Virus record (IMG/VR): IMGVR_UViG_3300044625_000188
Coordinates: 1 to 26,322 of that record
Source: a virus
Reading direction: 5' to 3' (one strand)
Length of the DNA stretch: 26,322 nt
Below the pieces are notes generated by a model. The model had not been told where the DNA came from and made no database searches. It worked only from the letters and a program-made list of their open reading frames with translations. Shown here in pieces: positions 14,967 through 22,065 of the stretch (the first letter of the stretch is position 1; the number at the start of each line of letters is the position of its first letter). Position numbers and translations under genes: made by a program.

Positions 14967-16613
14967 ATGGCACTACCTACACGGCGTTCGTATGCGGGAG
15001 GGGCAGCAGCTTGCACCTTGTCGTCCACGATCAATAGCTCTGCCACGTCATTCTCGATCAGCGGTACGACCACGGGCTGGCCTGCGACGGCTGGCGGTGG
15101 CTTCTACATGGTCATTGATCCAGGTCTGTCCACCGAAGAGAAGGTGTTTGTTGGGTCACGGTCGAGCGGTTCGCTGTCGTCGGTGACCCGTGGTGTGGAC
15201 GGCACGTTGTCCGCCAGCCACGATTCTGGTGCTACCTGCTACCCCGTTTTCACCTCGATTGACGCTGACCAGGCGAACAAACTTGCGTCCACCATGACAA
15301 CCAAGGGTGACTTGGTTTCGACCGATGGATCCGATCCGGCGCGTCTTGGTGTCGGCACGAACAACCACAGGCTTGTCGCCGCGTCGGGCGAAACGACTGG
15401 CCTCAAGTGGGTTGCCGATACACAGAATACGGTCATTGATGCCAAGGGCGATCTGTTGGTCGGTTCGGCGGCCGATACGGTTGCTCGCCTTGCGGTGGAC
15501 ACGACTGATGGTGCGGTTCTGATTGCGGATTCGACGGCTACGAACGGCGTGTCGTGGCAGGCGCAGAACACAGGTGTCCGGAACATTCTCTATAACGGTG
15601 CGATGCAGGTGGCGCAACGGGGAACTAGCACAGCGAGTATTACCACCAACGGCTATTACACGGCAGATAGGTGGCGAACTGCAATAATCACGTTGGGGAC
15701 ATGGACACAATCTGTTGAAGCCGACGCACCTACTGGTTCAGGATTTCGTAAATCCGTAAAGATGCTTTGCACTACTGCCGATGCTTCGCCAGCCGCAGGT
15801 GATTCGTTGGTTTTCCAACAACATTTGGAAGGCCAAGATTTGCAGGCAGTAAAGAAGGGAACTTCGTCTGCTCAACAATTGACTTTATCATTTTGGGTCA
15901 AATCAAACGTGACTGGAACATACATCGCAGAACTGCGTGATGCCGATAATGCACGATTTTGTGGCAAGGCTTATAGTATTTCGGCTTCGGCAACATGGGA
16001 ATTCAAGACCGTTACGTTTCCAGCAGACACAACAGGTGCATTCGATAATGATGAAGCATTGTCGTTAGCGGTGAACTGGTGGCTTAGTGCAGGTTCTGAT
16101 TTTACGTCTGGAACACTTCAATCAGGATGGCAAACCACGACAGCAAACCGTGCGGTCGGTCAAACCAATCTTGGTGCCGCTACTAACAACTACTGGCAAA
16201 TTACTGGTGTCCAGTTGAATGTTGGTGGGGTTGCTGCACCGTTCGAGTTTGAGAGCATTGGCACGACCATCGAGAAATGCCAACGATATTTTTCTAAGTC
16301 ATACAACCTGACGGTTGCTCCTGCGACTGTTACTACGGTTGGCGCAAGAGGATTTGAGTTGGGTGCTGATGCCAATCAAGAACGCTCTGTTACTTTGGAG
16401 TTTCCAACTGCGATGAGGGCAACGCCGACCGTTACGGCTTACTCTCCTGTGTCGGGTACGTCTGGGCAGTGGCGTGTGTACAATGTGGCAAGGACTCTCA
16501 ACAACGATTCCGCAGTAACTATTGTTTATCAGAGTGAGAAGTCTGCAGTGTTTGTATGTACCTTTAACGGTTCCAACATGCAAGGTCATTATCGTGCAGA
16601 TGCGGAGTTGTAA
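14967..16613 (+). CDS. Tail fibre / receptor-binding protein, 548 aa
   Basis: ATG 14967 with GGGAGAG at 14958-14964. Residues ~15-105 repeat the adaptor's beta-module (FYMVID, EEKVFVGS, VTRGVDGTLSASHDSGA). Residues ~108-200 hold two fibre repeats of the form KGDL...ARL.V...G..W. From ~205 a different domain starts (NILYNGAMQVAQRG, YTADRW, LSFWVKSNVTGTYIAEL, FEFESIGTTIEKCQRYF), typical of carbohydrate-binding, jelly-roll-like phage fibre tips. DNA from about 15600 to the end is visibly AT-richer than the 5' part, so the tip was probably exchanged by recombination. It ends in TAATG coupling to the next gene. Binds the host cell surface by inference. Confidence 0.82.
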   Translation: MALPTRRSYAGGAAACTLSSTINSSATSFSISGTTTGWPATAGGGFYMVIDPGLSTEEKVFVGSRSSGSLSSVTRGVDGTLSASHDSGATCYPVFTSIDADQANKLASTMTTKGDLVSTDGSDPARLGVGTNNHRLVAASGETTGLKWVADTQNTVIDAKGDLLVGSAADTVARLAVDTTDGAVLIADSTATNGVSWQAQNTGVRNILYNGAMQVAQRGTSTASITTNGYYTADRWRTAIITLGTWTQSVEADAPTGSGFRKSVKMLCTTADASPAAGDSLVFQQHLEGQDLQAVKKGTSSAQQLTLSFWVKSNVTGTYIAELRDADNARFCGKAYSISASATWEFKTVTFPADTTGAFDNDEALSLAVNWWLSAGSDFTSGTLQSGWQTTTANRAVGQTNLGAATNNYWQITGVQLNVGGVAAPFEFESIGTTIEKCQRYFSKSYNLTVAPATVTTVGARGFELGADANQERSVTLEFPTAMRATPTVTAYSPVSGTSGQWRVYNVARTLNNDSAVTIVYQSEKSAVFVCTFNGSNMQGHYRADAEL

Positions 16614-16783
16614 TGACTAGATACAAGATTTACACTCACTCATTCGGCGGTCAAAGCATCTGCGACACTCAACGAAACTGTTGGATACCGCTAGACGAAG
16701 CCAACACCGATTACCAGCAGTACCTAGCGTGGCTCGCTGAAGGCAACACACCCGAACCGTGGCAACCTGAGGAGAACAAGTAA
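16613..16783 (+). CDS. Small fibre-associated protein (assembly chaperone-like), 56 aa
   Basis: ATG 16613 overlaps the fibre stop and its stop overlaps the next ATG. The C-terminal half, WIPLDEANTDYQQYLAWLAE followed by GNTPEPWQ, matches the 'IPxDxxNxDYxxYLaWlaeGNTPeP' motif widespread in small proteins next to phage tail fibres, often as fibre-assembly or fibre-bound subunits. It shares the lower GC of the fibre tip, so it may have travelled with it. Confidence 0.75.
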   Translation: MTRYKIYTHSFGGQSICDTQRNCWIPLDEANTDYQQYLAWLAEGNTPEPWQPEENK

Positions 16784-17028
16784 TGGTCAAGATCCAATCC
16801 GTCATCGGTCGCGTGTTTGCCGTGTTCGGCTCGTCGGCTCTCGCCGCCCTTGCCGGTGGTGCAATCATCAACGTCGAGTTGTGGAAGGCCGCTTGTCTTG
16901 CAGGCTTCATGGCCGCCGCCAAGGTGACCGAACAGCTCTTGAAGTTTTGGGCTGAGGACGGTGTCCTGTCGAAGGAAGAAGTTGCCATCGCCTTCGGGAA
17001 GAAGCCTGAAGTTCCGTCGGCTGAGTAA
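16783..17028 (+). CDS. Small membrane protein, holin candidate, 81 aa
   Basis: ATG 16783. Residues ~9-30 (RVFAVFGSSALAALAGGAII) and ~34-50 (LWKAACLAGFMAAAKV) are apolar and could form two membrane helices; the tail is soluble (WAEDGVLSKEEVAIAFGK). The 'WWKAALLAG...DGxLTxxEIxxAF' layout is recalled from actinophage lysis regions. First of several membrane miniproteins around the endolysin, so it may be holin, antiholin or another lysis component. Its end overlaps the upstream part of the next gene if that gene uses its earliest start. Confidence 0.65.
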   Translation: MVKIQSVIGRVFAVFGSSALAALAGGAIINVELWKAACLAGFMAAAKVTEQLLKFWAEDGVLSKEEVAIAFGKKPEVPSAE

Positions 17029-18271
17029 AGCCGTCTCGGCGGCAGCCGGTTTACTTCTTCTTCTCGTCGCAACGACGGCCAGCGCGGAGAACGTCCGCGT
17101 CACCCAGGCAACCGACTACTGGTATCAGTTTGATACCACCTCGACTTTTTCGGTGCGGACGTATGCCGTTGCCGGCTATGGGTCGGATCCGATGCTGTGG
17201 TTCTACAACGCGGATGGTCAACTTCTTGCCCAAAATGATGACTGGTACGGGTTGCAGTCTCGGCTTGAGGTGCAGGTGGAACCTGGCTGGTATCGCCTCC
17301 GAGCGGGGGTCTGCTGCGGCAACCCTGACGCATGGTGGTCTGGGGTGCAGTACGACCTAGAGACGAACGTGGAGGCTGTGGTGCCGACCACATCGCAAAC
17401 CACGACAACCGTCGAAGAGACGACGACTACTACGGAAATGTCTACAACGACAACCGAGGTGGCCACAACGACGACCGAAGAGTCCACAACGACCACCACG
17501 TCAACGACTACAACCACCGAGCCGGAGCCGAGTAGTACGCTGGCGACATGGCAGACGACGACGAGCAGCGAGCCGCTTACGAGCGAGCCATCGACTACCA
17601 CCGTTTTGCCGACATCGTCCAGCACTACGACGACACAGCCCGACCCGACCACGACGACATCGACTACGAGCCTGCCAGCCTCGACCACCTCGACGGAGCT
17701 GACTACGACCTCTACGGAGACGACGTTCCCTGCATCGGAATCATCCTCCACATCAACAACTACATCATCTCTGTCGCCGAGGCCATCGAGCAGTTCGGTT
17801 CTTTCAAGGCCATCCCCGACGACTACGACCTCACCTCCAACGACGTTGACCTCTCCGTCATCTTTGATTGCGAATGTGGCCACAGTCCCACCAAACACCG
17901 GCTTGACGGCTGTTACGGTCATACCGACCCCGACGACGACGACGATCCAGACGATCCCCCAATCGCCGCTTGAGGCGGTAGAGGTACTGTCGGTTGACGC
18001 AACCCCCGAGCAGGTTGCTGCCGCCATCGACGTGATTGCCGAGAGCCTCGACACCCTGACCGAATCCCAGTTGGATGCCATCGTTGAAGTGATTTCGGTA
18101 GCCCCGACCGAAGTCAAACGGGAGTTTGAGAACGAGGTCAACATCTTCTCGGCTGGCTTGGACAACTATGTGCCGGCGGATTCCAAGATCACGGTGGCAG
18201 AACGGCGGGTTTTGGTGGCGGTAGGGGCCGTGATGGTGGCTGCCCCAGCGGTGGTGGGTAGGCGCAAATGA
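16961..18271 (+). CDS. Secreted Thr/Ser-rich surface protein with PPC-like domain, 436 aa
   Basis: Residues ~23-42 are a signal peptide (AAAGLLLLLVATTASA, likely cut before ENV). Residues ~43-136 resemble the beta-sandwich PPC domain (DPMLWFYNADGQLLAQNDDW, YRLRAGVCCGNPDAWW). Residues ~142-330 are mucin-like Thr/Ser/Pro repeats. Residues ~335-400 are helical (TPEQVAAAIDVIAES, TESQLDAIVEVI), and the protein ends in an apolar helix and GRRK (RVLVAVGAVMVAAPAVVGRRK minus none), a possible membrane or wall anchor. Start is uncertain: GTG 16961 overlaps the upstream gene by 68 bp, TTG 16982 is an alternative. Probable role: phage-encoded envelope protein in lysis, superinfection exclusion or adhesion; unproven. 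Confidence 0.72.
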   Translation: MSCRRKKLPSPSGRSLKFRRLSKAVSAAAGLLLLLVATTASAENVRVTQATDYWYQFDTTSTFSVRTYAVAGYGSDPMLWFYNADGQLLAQNDDWYGLQSRLEVQVEPGWYRLRAGVCCGNPDAWWSGVQYDLETNVEAVVPTTSQTTTTVEETTTTTEMSTTTTEVATTTTEESTTTTTSTTTTTEPEPSSTLATWQTTTSSEPLTSEPSTTTVLPTSSSTTTTQPDPTTTTSTTSLPASTTSTELTTTSTETTFPASESSSTSTTTSSLSPRPSSSSVLSRPSPTTTTSPPTTLTSPSSLIANVATVPPNTGLTAVTVIPTPTTTTIQTIPQSPLEAVEVLSVDATPEQVAAAIDVIAESLDTLTESQLDAIVEVISVAPTEVKREFENEVNIFSAGLDNYVPADSKITVAERRVLVAVGAVMVAAPAVVGRRK

Positions 18272-18284
18272 TAGATTCGTCCCG

Positions 18285-18455
18285 ATGCGTAAGTACCTGA
18301 CTCAGACTGCGGCGATCATTGCGGCCATGTGTGGGTCGTCCTACGTCATCATTACTCTTTCGGGGGCCACCCGTCGCCAAGCCCTGTGGATCACGGGGGT
18401 TCTGCTTCTGGCGATGGTGGTCACCGCGTACTACGAGATAAAGGATGACGAGTGA
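18285..18455 (+). CDS. Two-helix membrane miniprotein, holin candidate, 56 aa
   Basis: ATG 18285, ending in TGA at 18453-18455 that overlaps the endolysin GTG by four bases (GTGA). Two apolar segments, AAIIAAMCGSSYVIITL (~9-25) and ALWITGVLLLAMVVTAYY (~33-50), separated by a short basic turn GATRRQ, with acidic EIKDDE at the end. Coupling to the endolysin and topology fit a two-helix holin. No strong ribosome site is visible. Confidence 0.65.
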   Translation: MRKYLTQTAAIIAAMCGSSYVIITLSGATRRQALWITGVLLLAMVVTAYYEIKDDE

Positions 18456-19072
18456 AGTACCCTGTCCGCAAGTTTGTGGTGCCGTCGGAACTGGAAAAGT
18501 GTCCCAACGGCGACATTCCCCCGCACCTGCTGTCGAACATCAAGCCCTACGGGCAGCTTTACTGGAAGGCTGCGGCAGCGTGGGAGGCTCTGTGCGAGGC
18601 AGCCAAGGCTGACGGCCTCGAGTTCAGCCACGTCGGGGCGTTCCGCTCGTTGAAGGAACAGATCGCGCTGTTTGATTCGCGGTACTCCAAGAAGGCTACG
18701 AAGCGCATCCCGCAGGTTACCCGCACCTACAAGGGGAAAGTTTTTTTCCTCAAGGAAGGCATGGCACCGGCGGGGACACCTGGTACGAGTAAGCATGGGT
18801 GGGGGACGGCCCAGGACTTTGCGGCGATTGTCAACAAGAAACTGGTCAGCCTCGGATCTTCGCAGAAACACGTCGATTGGCTGGTCGCCAACGCTGACCG
18901 TTTTGGCTGGTCGTGGGAAGTGGAAGATACGTCCAACCCGAACTTCGAGATTTGGCACCTGATCTGCTACGACTGTGACAACCTGCCGGCTGAGATACTT
19001 TCGCGTTCGGTGTCTCAGGCGACGAAGATCGCCAAGCCGACCCGCAAAGAGAAGAAGGGACGCAAGGCTTGA
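18452..19072 (+). CDS. Endolysin, M15-family D,D-/L,D-carboxypeptidase-like, 206 aa
   Basis: GTG 18452. The zinc peptidase signature is complete: SKHGWGTAQDF gives His115 and Asp122, and FEIWH gives Glu166 and His169, as in VanY/M15 peptidases that cut peptidoglycan peptide cross-links. Supporting motifs are VGAFRSLKEQIALFDSRY (~61-78) and a basic tail (KPTRKEKKGRKA) that may bind the wall. There is no signal peptide, so release would need a holin, and holin candidates flank the gene. The gene is read through from the membrane miniprotein before it. Confidence 0.87.
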   Translation: MKYPVRKFVVPSELEKCPNGDIPPHLLSNIKPYGQLYWKAAAAWEALCEAAKADGLEFSHVGAFRSLKEQIALFDSRYSKKATKRIPQVTRTYKGKVFFLKEGMAPAGTPGTSKHGWGTAQDFAAIVNKKLVSLGSSQKHVDWLVANADRFGWSWEVEDTSNPNFEIWHLICYDCDNLPAEILSRSVSQATKIAKPTRKEKKGRKA

Positions 19073-19073
19073 A

Positions 19074-19190
19074 ATGGGCCGTCGTCTTGTTCTTGTTGCT
19101 GGCGGTCTGCTGCTCGGTACTGTTGCTGCTTTTACATTTCTTGTTCGTGACGCTCGGGAACGCTACGGATCTGGGATTCGATGGGAATGA
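19074..19190 (+). CDS. Single-pass membrane miniprotein, 38 aa
   Basis: ATG 19074 with AAGG at 19063-19067 just upstream; the product has basic MGRR, an apolar helix LVLVAGGLLLGTVAAFTFLV, then RDARERYGSG. Its stop overlaps ATG 19187 as ATGA. A competing 67-residue frame from TTG 19069 is also apolar at its start, but it runs through the next gene out of frame and lacks coupling. Could be a spanin-like or holin-accessory protein; function unknown. Confidence 0.5.
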   Translation: MGRRLVLVAGGLLLGTVAAFTFLVRDARERYGSGIRWE

Positions 19191-19363
19191 GCGAGGGGAT
19201 AATCGTCGCAGCGATAGCGGCTGTCGGCACGGTCTTAGCGGCCCTTGTGCAAGTCATGCGGAAAGAAAATAAGAACGATCACAACGTCGTTGCGGACTCT
19301 CTGAACCGGATCGAAACCAAGCTCGACAACCATATTGATGACCATCTGAAGGGCGAGATTTAG
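19187..19363 (+). CDS. Holin-like protein, 58 aa
   Basis: The ATGA overlap favours ATG 19187 (an in-frame ATG at 19181 adds two residues). One N-terminal membrane helix (GIIVAAIAAVGTVLAALVQV) is followed by a charged amphipathic helix (RKENKNDHNVVADSLNRI, then ETKLDNHIDDHLKGEI). This one-helix plus charged helix pattern with regularly spaced Asp-His is frequent among actinophage holin annotations. The position after the endolysin supports a lysis role. Confidence 0.7.
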   Translation: MSEGIIVAAIAAVGTVLAALVQVMRKENKNDHNVVADSLNRIETKLDNHIDDHLKGEI

Positions 19364-19394
19364 TACGTTTCGGGGTGCTAGGTTGCCGATCCCT

Positions 19395-19538
19395 ATGACG
19401 GCACAAACACTTTCTGTAATACACAAATACCTGTCTCGCGTCGTGGCACATGGCCCCGAGCAGGACGAACTGATCAAGGCAGTTGAGGCGGTCGAAAGGG
19501 AACTTTTGGCCCAGATCCGCCATAAACAGATCGCGTGA
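19395..19538 (+). CDS. Helical miniprotein of unknown function, 47 aa
   Basis: ATG 19395 to TGA 19536-19538. The product (SVIHKYLSRVVAHGPEQDEL, then IKAVEAVERELLAQIRHKQ) is a helix-turn-helix-shaped hairpin by prediction of amphipathicity, without Cys or membrane segments. It fills the space between the lysis genes and the next block, uses the expected codon style and has no competing frame. An in-frame TTG at 19383 is an alternative start. No function recognised. Confidence 0.55.
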   Translation: MTAQTLSVIHKYLSRVVAHGPEQDELIKAVEAVERELLAQIRHKQIA

Positions 19539-19561
19539 CACCCGCCTGTTAGGGTGGCGGT

Positions 19562-19843
19562 ATGACAGAGTCAGAGGGGTATCCGACGGTCGTGGTGGTG
19601 TGGGCTGATGCCCATTCCGGCGCAGAGCATTGGGCTGAACTGGACACGGACGACAAGTCCGAGTACCTGGTCAAGTCGTGCGGTTTCATCATCGAAACGG
19701 AACGCGGTGGCAAGCCTGAACACATCACGCTCGCTCAGAGTTACACCCCCGACCTAGATTTTGATCACGTCTTGCACATTCCGAAAGGGATGGTGAGGCA
19801 CATCCAATTCATGGAGGCATTCACGAAGAGGTTGTCTGTCTGA
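19562..19843 (+). CDS. Conserved-type phage protein of unknown function, 93 aa
   Basis: ATG 19562. The layout 'VVVVWADAHSGAEHWAELD ... YLVKSCGFIIE ... HITLAQSYT ... HIPKGMVRHIQFM' matches a small mixed alpha/beta protein I recall from many phage genomes near early genes, where it has no assigned role. The gene stands alone between two small gaps (23 and 57 bp). Its 3' end contains the -35 part of the candidate promoter for the recombination genes. Confidence 0.75.
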   Translation: MTESEGYPTVVVVWADAHSGAEHWAELDTDDKSEYLVKSCGFIIETERGGKPEHITLAQSYTPDLDFDHVLHIPKGMVRHIQFMEAFTKRLSV

Positions 19844-19900
19844 CACCCATCGTGTATGTTGACCGCATAACGTCATACACCTAACAAGAGAGAAGGGGAA
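19832..19900 (+). promoter_or_regulatory. Candidate promoter and operator for the recombination operon
   Basis: TTGTCT (19832-19837) and TATGTT (19855-19860) are separated by 17 bp; a second pair, TTGACC (19859-19864) and TAACAA (19882-19887), also has 17 bp but would leave almost no leader. A perfect 7-bp inverted repeat GTGTATG (19852-19858) / CATACAC (19874-19880), arm centres 22 bp apart, overlaps the first -10 box, as a dimeric repressor site would. GAAGGGGA just before ATG 19901 is the ribosome site. Promoter strength and regulator are inferred. Confidence 0.45.
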
Positions 19901-20860
19901 ATGGGAAGCAAGAGATACCGCATCGCCAAGCAGCCACACGGCTCGCAGGGGTGGCTCGAGGATCGTTACTGGGACGCAGAACACAACCTGCGTATCAGCG
20001 CATCGCCATGTGCAGCGATCTACGACAAGCACCCGTTCGTGCCGAAGGATGCCTACGCAGCTGAGATGCTCGCGGGTGTACCACCGCTGCCACAGAAGGC
20101 GACGTGGGCCATGCAGCGCGGCACCGATCTGGAGCCGGTCATCGCACGTTGGGTGATCGAACGCACCGGCGTGGAATACGACGAGCCGAAAGAAATGTTC
20201 TGCTTCGACACCGACAACGGTGCGAGGCTCATCGCCACGCTTGACCTGTTCTACGAGGACGGGGATATCCGCAAGGTGGTCGAGATCAAGTCACGCAACA
20301 AGCCGTGGGAAGGCGAACTGCCCGACTACTGGAAGTTTCAGGGGATTCACCAGGCGATCTGCGCCGACGTGGACGAGATCCTGTGGGCCGTGTTCGACTC
20401 TTCGATGCAGTTGTTCCTGCACAAGCAGGAAGTGACCGAGGCCGAGAAAGCGGAACACATCGCGGCCTGCGAATCGTGGCTGAACAGCATCGAGTTGGGC
20501 ATGACCCCGACTGGCGTGACGTGGTCATACGAGACTGTCGCGCAGCGGTTCCCCGAGCCTGCACCTTCAGAGACGAAAGAGTTGCCTGCCGAGGCTGCCG
20601 AAAAGTTTGAGCAGTTGCGTCACGTCAATTCGGAACTGAAGTCATACGAAGAACTGAAGGATCGGTTGAAGGCCGAACTGTGCGAGATGATCGGCACGGC
20701 AGAGGTGGCAACAATCAACGGGTCACCGGTCGCAACGTGGAAGGGCAAGACAACCAAGCGGTTCGATCAGAAGCGTTTCGTTGACGAGAACCCTGACATT
20801 GCCAAGCAATACATGAAAGAAACAACGACAAGAACATTCCTTCTGAAAGGGGAAAAGTGA
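19901..20860 (+). CDS. YqaJ-type phage recombination exonuclease, 319 aa
   Basis: ATG 19901 with GAAGGGGA in front. The lambda-exonuclease/YqaJ PD-(D/E)XK fold is recognisable: N-terminal HGSQGWLEDRYW and LRISASPCAAIY, then RGTDLEPVIARW (Glu78), ATLDLF (Asp115), VVEIKS (Glu128, Lys130) and YWKFQGIHQ (Gln147). The enzyme resects double-stranded ends 5' to 3' to expose single strands for the annealing protein encoded next. The C-terminal ~100 residues are helical (FEQLRHVNSELKSYEELKDR) and may be a multimerisation or partner-binding part. Stop and next start overlap (GTGATGA), typical of obligate partner genes. Confidence 0.88.
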   Translation: MGSKRYRIAKQPHGSQGWLEDRYWDAEHNLRISASPCAAIYDKHPFVPKDAYAAEMLAGVPPLPQKATWAMQRGTDLEPVIARWVIERTGVEYDEPKEMFCFDTDNGARLIATLDLFYEDGDIRKVVEIKSRNKPWEGELPDYWKFQGIHQAICADVDEILWAVFDSSMQLFLHKQEVTEAEKAEHIAACESWLNSIELGMTPTGVTWSYETVAQRFPEPAPSETKELPAEAAEKFEQLRHVNSELKSYEELKDRLKAELCEMIGTAEVATINGSPVATWKGKTTKRFDQKRFVDENPDIAKQYMKETTTRTFLLKGEK

Positions 20861-21555
20861 TGAGTGAGAAGAAGGTTGGGCTGGGCGATGTCCTGGCGAA
20901 GTACGGTGTGCCGGATCCGAAGATCGTCGGCAAGCTGCCCAAGGGTGGAACGACCCTCGACTTTGTCGGCCACGCCGATGTCACGAAGATGCTCATTGAG
21001 ATCGATGAGAACTGGACGTGGGAGCCGGTCGCGTTTGACGACCAGGGTCTGCCCGCGTACCGCGTCGAGAACGGCATGGCTCACATGGCTGGCTGGATGA
21101 CGATCCACGGCGTTCGCCGTCTCGGCATCGGCTCGGTTCAGCACAACAAGGGCGACCTGCTGAAAGAACTGGTCAGCGACTTCATTCGCAACGCGGCCAT
21201 GCGTTTCGGTGTCTGCCTCGCGCTGTGGACGAAGCAGGAATGGGACGATGTCGATCACGCACCGACAGCCCCGAAGCCTGCTGCCCCTGCGCAGAAGAAG
21301 GTTGGCACGGCTGTCAAGAACCCGACGGCTGCCCCGAACAATGTCCCCGAGCAGAAGCCTGCCGAGAATCAGGAAGGGCTGGTTGAGATCACGGCCCAGC
21401 AGCGTCAGCAGTTGCTCGAGGCGTGTGGCAAGAATGCCATCGACGTTCGTGAAATGGCAAAGCTGGCGGGTCGTGACTGGGACGAACCGATCTACGAGTT
21501 TGACCTCGCGGCATTGCGTGAAGCGTTCAAGACTCTCAAAGCACAGCGGGGTTAG
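20860..21555 (+). CDS. Single-strand annealing protein (ERF/Rad52-like), 231 aa
   Basis: ATG 20860 is chosen for GAAAGGGG seven bases upstream (GTG 20857 is in frame). The conserved part is residues ~25-125: LPKGGTTLDFVGHADVTKML, DENWTWEPV, VRRLGIGSV and LKELVSDFIRNAAMRFGVCL, a pattern I associate with actinophage Erf-like annealing proteins. A Pro/Ala/Lys linker (~130-165) and a helical C-terminal tail follow, a common place for SSB contact. It would anneal strands produced by the exonuclease. SSB encoded 2.6 kb downstream completes the set. Confidence 0.8.
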   Translation: MSEKKVGLGDVLAKYGVPDPKIVGKLPKGGTTLDFVGHADVTKMLIEIDENWTWEPVAFDDQGLPAYRVENGMAHMAGWMTIHGVRRLGIGSVQHNKGDLLKELVSDFIRNAAMRFGVCLALWTKQEWDDVDHAPTAPKPAAPAQKKVGTAVKNPTAAPNNVPEQKPAENQEGLVEITAQQRQQLLEACGKNAIDVREMAKLAGRDWDEPIYEFDLAALREAFKTLKAQRG

Positions 21556-21557
21556 TC

Positions 21558-21746
21558 ATGCCGAATCGCAGAACGGTTGACCCGACTGGTCAGCAGCCGT
21601 CGTCCAAGATGGTGTCATTCCGCATCGATCCCAGCCAAGAGGTCGAGATGGATCTTCTCTGCAAAGCCTACGACTGTTCGCGGTCGTCGCTGTTCCGTCG
21701 CCTGTTGAAGCAGGCGGTGCAGCAGGTGCAGGAGGGTACGGTCTGA
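21558..21746 (+). CDS. Ribbon-helix-helix DNA-binding protein, 62 aa
   Basis: ATG 21558. After a disordered start, SSKMVSFRIDPSQEVEMDLL is a beta-ribbon strand with helix A, followed by CKAYDCSRSSLFRRLLKQAV as helices of a MetJ/Arc-like fold. RHH dimers bind short inverted repeats, so this protein is a candidate ligand of the palindrome at 19852-19880 upstream of the same operon. Its stop overlaps the next ATG. Function in gene control is inferred from fold and position. Confidence 0.75.
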   Translation: MPNRRTVDPTGQQPSSKMVSFRIDPSQEVEMDLLCKAYDCSRSSLFRRLLKQAVQQVQEGTV

Positions 21747-21856
21747 TGACTCTTGAGGAGGCGATGGGCTGGATGATGACCGGCTACATCGTGACAGCTG
21801 GTGTGTTGATTATCGGGTGGTGGATCCACAAGTACAACAACAAGAAGGGGAAGTAA
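21746..21856 (+). CDS. Single-pass membrane miniprotein, 36 aa
   Basis: ATG 21746 and TAA 21854-21856 both share a base with their neighbours' stop and start codons. The product has one apolar helix, MMTGYIVTAGVLIIGWW, followed by basic IHKYNNKKGK. A lone membrane peptide inside the recombination block is unusual; exclusion or membrane signalling are possible but unsupported roles. Confidence 0.6.
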   Translation: MTLEEAMGWMMTGYIVTAGVLIIGWWIHKYNNKKGK

Positions 21857-22065
21857 TGGCTGACGAGATTTGGGAGTATTACGCACGGGACGCGCAGCGG
21901 GCTATCGAATCGCTGACCGAACAGTTGCGTGAAGAGACTGCCGAGCGTAAGCGTTGGCAGGCTGTAGCCGAAAGGTTCTTCAACCTGCACCCTGCCGACA
22001 TTCCTGGTTGGCAATACGCCATCGTTGCGTACGAAGATGCGGAGAAGAAACGTGATGCAGATTGA
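21856..22065 (+). CDS. Coiled-coil miniprotein, 69 aa
   Basis: ATG 21856 overlaps the upstream stop. Residues ~1-42 are one charged helix (DAQRAIESLTEQLREETAER, KRWQAVAERF), followed by FNLHPADIPGWQYAIVAYED. No catalytic or metal-binding motif. An ordinary early-region phage protein of unknown function; the next gene begins inside its last codons. Confidence 0.7.
   Translation: MADEIWEYYARDAQRAIESLTEQLREETAERKRWQAVAERFFNLHPADIPGWQYAIVAYEDAEKKRDAD

Noticed and set aside
14087-15073. A 328-codon minus-strand frame antisense to the large tail protein and fibre start.
   Set aside because: The plus-strand tail proteins have recognisable motifs and coupling; the antisense frame has no motif and His/Arg/Val-rich shadow composition.
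17548-17973. A 141-codon frame overlapping the Thr-rich protein gene, giving an acidic, ordinary-looking protein (MADDDEQRAAYERAIDYHRF...).
   Set aside because: Shifting Thr (ACN), Ser (TCN) and Pro (CCN) codons by one base yields Asp/Tyr/His/Asn, Ile/Leu/Val/Phe and Ala/Pro with C at third positions, which explains its composition and open length. No ribosome site precedes it. Overprinting is not excluded but not needed.
17218-18165. A long minus-strand frame rich in Val/Asp/Ser across the Thr-rich gene.
   Set aside because: It is the antisense shadow of Thr/Ser codons (V-V-V-V runs) with no start context or motifs.
19069-19272. A 67-codon frame from TTG 19069 with an apolar N-terminus.
   Set aside because: It continues through the holin-like gene in a different frame with a low-complexity Arg/Ser/Gly tail; the ATG 19074 frame with ATGA coupling is a better choice.
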